DNA of 64,000 nt from Salinibacterium sp. ZJ450 (GTDB lineage Bacteria > Actinomycetota > Actinomycetes > Actinomycetales > Microbacteriaceae): NCBI RefSeq assembly GCF_011751885.2, contig NZ_CP061771.1, positions 3,596,001-3,660,000 of the forward strand, in the 5' to 3' direction. The notes under the pieces are model-generated. The model did no database searches. It had not been told where the DNA came from and saw only the letters and a list, made by a program, of their open reading frames with translations. Shown here piece by piece: positions 61,950 to 64,000 of the stretch (position 1 is its first letter; every line of letters starts with the position of its first letter). The translations under genes and the position numbers were made by a program.

Positions 61950-63398
61950 GTGGGCCGGCGCTGGCGTCACACGGTTCGATCGGCGTCGTTCGCACTTCTC
62001 ATCACGCTGGGTGGGCTGGGGTATGGCGCCCGCCTACTGCCTGAGGCCGGCGAGCTTGCTGCGTCCCCGGGGGCCTGGGATCTGGCGCTGGAGGTGGCGA
62101 CAGACCCGTACTTCATTACCTACGTGGTACTGACGGTGTGGCTGGTGCGACTGGTAGTTGCACGACCGGTTGCCGTGCCGGGCTTGATGCGGTTGGGCAG
62201 CTTCCGCCGATTGGCCGACGTGTCCTGCGCCGCCGCGGTTCCGCCAATCGGCGTGACCCTGGCTTCTCTGACCTTGGCATGGCTGATTGCCAGTGCCGCA
62301 CTGGGGTTGCGGTGGTCGGGCGACCCCGTACCCGGAACCGCTGCCGCACGCCTTTCACTCGTCGGGATCTCGGCGCCTCTCGGGCTGCTCCTGCAGATCG
62401 CGCTCGTCGTCCTGTCGCTCATCACCATCCAGTTCCTATTCACCACGTTGTGGGTTGTCTTCCGGCGGCGCGCGGTGGAGATTCTGTCCGCGCTCGCCCT
62501 CTGGCTCTGGGCCAGTGCCGCAACGATGGGCGCAGTCCCGGAAGGGTCGCCACTGAACCTTGGCTACTTTCTCAACGCCTCCTTGAGCGCGACATCGGCG
62601 GAGGGAACACTGTCCACCGCGGCAAGCATCGCGGCCATCTGGATGTTCTGTGCTCTGGCGATCGGCGAGCAGGATAGGCGTGCGCGCGGGGGTGGCAGGC
62701 GATTCGATGTACCGGCGATCGTCTTCATGGCCGGGGTTGTGGGAGTACTGGCTGTCACGATCAACGGAATCAACCTGCACGATACATCGCTGTTTGACAC
62801 GGTGTCGATCGCGTTCACCGGCAGCGGAGGCACGCTCCCGCAGTTCTTCGTCTCCTCGTTTATCTTCATCGGGTACGCCTACCTGTTCGGTGCCCGCTTA
62901 TCGCAGCTGCGGGACGGCTGGGCGCAACTTCAGCTCCTCCGTCACGGTTCCACCACTCGATGGTGCGCTCGCCTTGCACTTGTCGAGTTACTGAAAGCCA
63001 TCGCCTTCGTCACCGTGCTGCTTGGCCTGGCAACCCTCATCTACGTGCTGTGGGGAGGCCGCGAGTTCTCTCCGCCTGATGGAGGCTTCGCAGTGTGGGC
63101 TTATCAGTTCATGGTCAATGGGGTGCTGCAGCTTGCCGTGTACCTCGTCGCCGTCTTCGGAGCCACCTGGGTCACGCCAAGTCGGGCTGGTGCGCTGGTG
63201 ATCTGCGCTCTCCTGATCATGCTCGCGTACCTGCAGAACACGCCCTCGCCCTGGCTGCCTGTCCAACTGTCTGGCATGGCTCTCGCGGTGGGCGGGTGGT
63301 CTCCCGTGCTCGCTGCCACCGGCACCCTGGCAGCGGCGTTGTGCGTACTCGTCGTGTCAATTCCTCCACTGCTTCATTGGCAAAAACTACGTTCGTGA
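61950..63398 (+). CDS. Large membrane protein of the PadR-ABC operon (permease candidate 2)
   Basis: 482 residues with about 11-12 transmembrane helices, no soluble domain. It starts with GTG directly after the preceding stop codon. No named family is recognised; its position next to an ATPase gene supports an ABC export permease, perhaps a heteromer with the 330-residue protein. The repeated helix-turn pattern suggests an internal duplication of six helices. Confidence 0.72.
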   Translation: MGRRWRHTVRSASFALLITLGGLGYGARLLPEAGELAASPGAWDLALEVATDPYFITYVVLTVWLVRLVVARPVAVPGLMRLGSFRRLADVSCAAAVPPIGVTLASLTLAWLIASAALGLRWSGDPVPGTAAARLSLVGISAPLGLLLQIALVVLSLITIQFLFTTLWVVFRRRAVEILSALALWLWASAATMGAVPEGSPLNLGYFLNASLSATSAEGTLSTAASIAAIWMFCALAIGEQDRRARGGGRRFDVPAIVFMAGVVGVLAVTINGINLHDTSLFDTVSIAFTGSGGTLPQFFVSSFIFIGYAYLFGARLSQLRDGWAQLQLLRHGSTTRWCARLALVELLKAIAFVTVLLGLATLIYVLWGGREFSPPDGGFAVWAYQFMVNGVLQLAVYLVAVFGATWVTPSRAGALVICALLIMLAYLQNTPSPWLPVQLSGMALAVGGWSPVLAATGTLAAALCVLVVSIPPLLHWQKLRS

Positions 63399-63409
63399 AA
63401 GGTACAGAG

Positions 63410-64000
63410 ATGACAGTCGTGTCGGTTCGTGGCGTCACCAAACGGTACAGAGGGACCGTCATCCTCGATGACGTTTCCTTCGACCTTGACCAGGGCAAGA
63501 CATATGGTCTGGTCGGAGCAAATGGTTCGGGGAAATCTGTCCTGCTCAAGCTGCTCTGCGGATTCACTGTGCCAGACGCGGGCGAAATCTGGATTGATCC
63601 GCGCTACCTGTCAAAGAACCGCAGCTTCCCCGACAGGTTCGGCGTGACGATCAACGGCCCGGCTTACCTGCCGGGGTCAACCGCGCGACAGAACCTGCTC
63701 GACCTCGCCGCCATCCAGAAGCGGATCAGCCCAGACGACGTCGACGCGGCGCTACGGCGGATCGGCTTGCGTCCCGAGCTGAAGCAAAAGGTGCGTAGCT
63801 ACTCCCTCGGGATGAAGCAGAAGCTCTCCCTAGCGCAGGCACTCATGGAAAACCCGGAAGTGCTGCTCCTCGACGAACCATTCAACGCCCTGGACGCAGA
63901 CAGCGTACGCATCCTCCGCGGGATCCTTCGCGAGGAACAGGCCAAGGGCACAACGATCGTCTTCACCAGTCACAACCGGGAGGACATCGACGAGCTCAGC
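63410..64000 (+). CDS. ABC transporter ATPase, partial at the right edge
   Basis: The first 197 residues are in view. Walker A GANGSGKS, signature SLGMKQKLSLAQALM, Walker B VLLLDEPF and H-loop FTSHN are present. The SLGMKQ form of the signature is typical of ABC-2-type exporters (bacteriocin immunity, drug or peptide export). ATG 63410 follows GAAAGGTACAGAG, 11 bases after the permease stop. It energises the two membrane proteins upstream. Confidence 0.93.
   Translation, partial: MTVVSVRGVTKRYRGTVILDDVSFDLDQGKTYGLVGANGSGKSVLLKLLCGFTVPDAGEIWIDPRYLSKNRSFPDRFGVTINGPAYLPGSTARQNLLDLAAIQKRISPDDVDAALRRIGLRPELKQKVRSYSLGMKQKLSLAQALMENPEVLLLDEPFNALDADSVRILRGILREEQAKGTTIVFTSHNREDIDELS

Noticed and set aside
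53100-64000. Prophage or complete mobile element
   Set aside because: No integrase, terminase, capsid or transposase gene was recognised.

Overview
The window comes from a high-GC actinobacterium, most likely Microbacteriaceae. The evidence is a dnaK-grpE-dnaJ-hspR operon with HspR (HAIR) operators, a mycobacterial-type bifunctional dCTP deaminase, an F420-type LLM oxidoreductase, frequent GTG starts and ATGA/GTGA gene overlaps, and very frequent GGATGCCG/CGGCATCC octamers. The family assignment is inference.

Layout. (1) About 1-11.3 kb, all minus strand: a catabolic operon with a solute-binding protein, a clan-A glycoside-hydrolase-like protein, a purple-acid-phosphatase-like protein, two MalF/MalG-type permeases, a DUF6282 hydrolase, a Gfo/Idh/MocA oxidoreductase, an Asp/Glu-racemase-like protein, an isocitrate/isopropylmalate-dehydrogenase-like enzyme, a sugar-phosphate-isomerase-like TIM barrel, a FadR-type regulator and an acid-sugar kinase (OtnK type) cut by the left edge. 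Nearly every junction overlaps. (2) 11.5-16.1 kb: a secreted PQQ-type glucose dehydrogenase, threonine aldolase, an AlkD-like repair protein and an idonate-type dehydrogenase. The dehydrogenase forms a minus-strand group with a second FadR regulator and an Nramp-fold transporter lacking the metal-site motifs (to 18.4 kb). (3) 18.5-25.4 kb: acyl-CoA and acetyl-CoA synthetases, two oxidoreductases and a FUSC membrane protein. (4) 25.4-28.7 kb: a ClpB without its N-domain under a HAIR operator, then a lipoprotein gene with a perfect -35/-10 promoter and a proline-rich leader ORF. (5) 28.7-33.8 kb: a fructose-type ABC system (frcBCA-like) with PfkB kinase and LacI regulator, with palindromic operators between the divergent units. 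(6) 33.8-40.9 kb: lhgO, a GNAT enzyme, a valine-type acyl-CoA operon, a methyltransferase and a LacI regulator. (7) 40.9-45.1 kb: the hspR heat-shock operon with two HAIR boxes. (8) 45.2-52.7 kb: transporters, regulators, amidase, dcd and an SDR.

(9) From tRNA-Gly(CCC) at 52.9 kb to the right edge the character changes. There are many small or unknown genes, a triple 16-bp repeat just after the tRNA, and two parallel modules in which a single-pass membrane protein gene (candidate anti-sigma without the usual zinc motif) precedes and overlaps an ECF-type sigma gene. Signal peptidase I and a 369-residue unknown protein also lie here. A PadR-regulated ABC exporter with two membrane proteins runs off the right edge.

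The most unusual items are the duplicated membrane-protein/sigma modules with matching extracytoplasmic cysteines, the acid-sugar operon with its odd enzyme set, the motif-less Nramp protein tied to sugar-acid genes, the proline-rich leader ORF, and the repeats beside the tRNA. No complete insertion sequence, integrase, CRISPR array or rRNA was seen.
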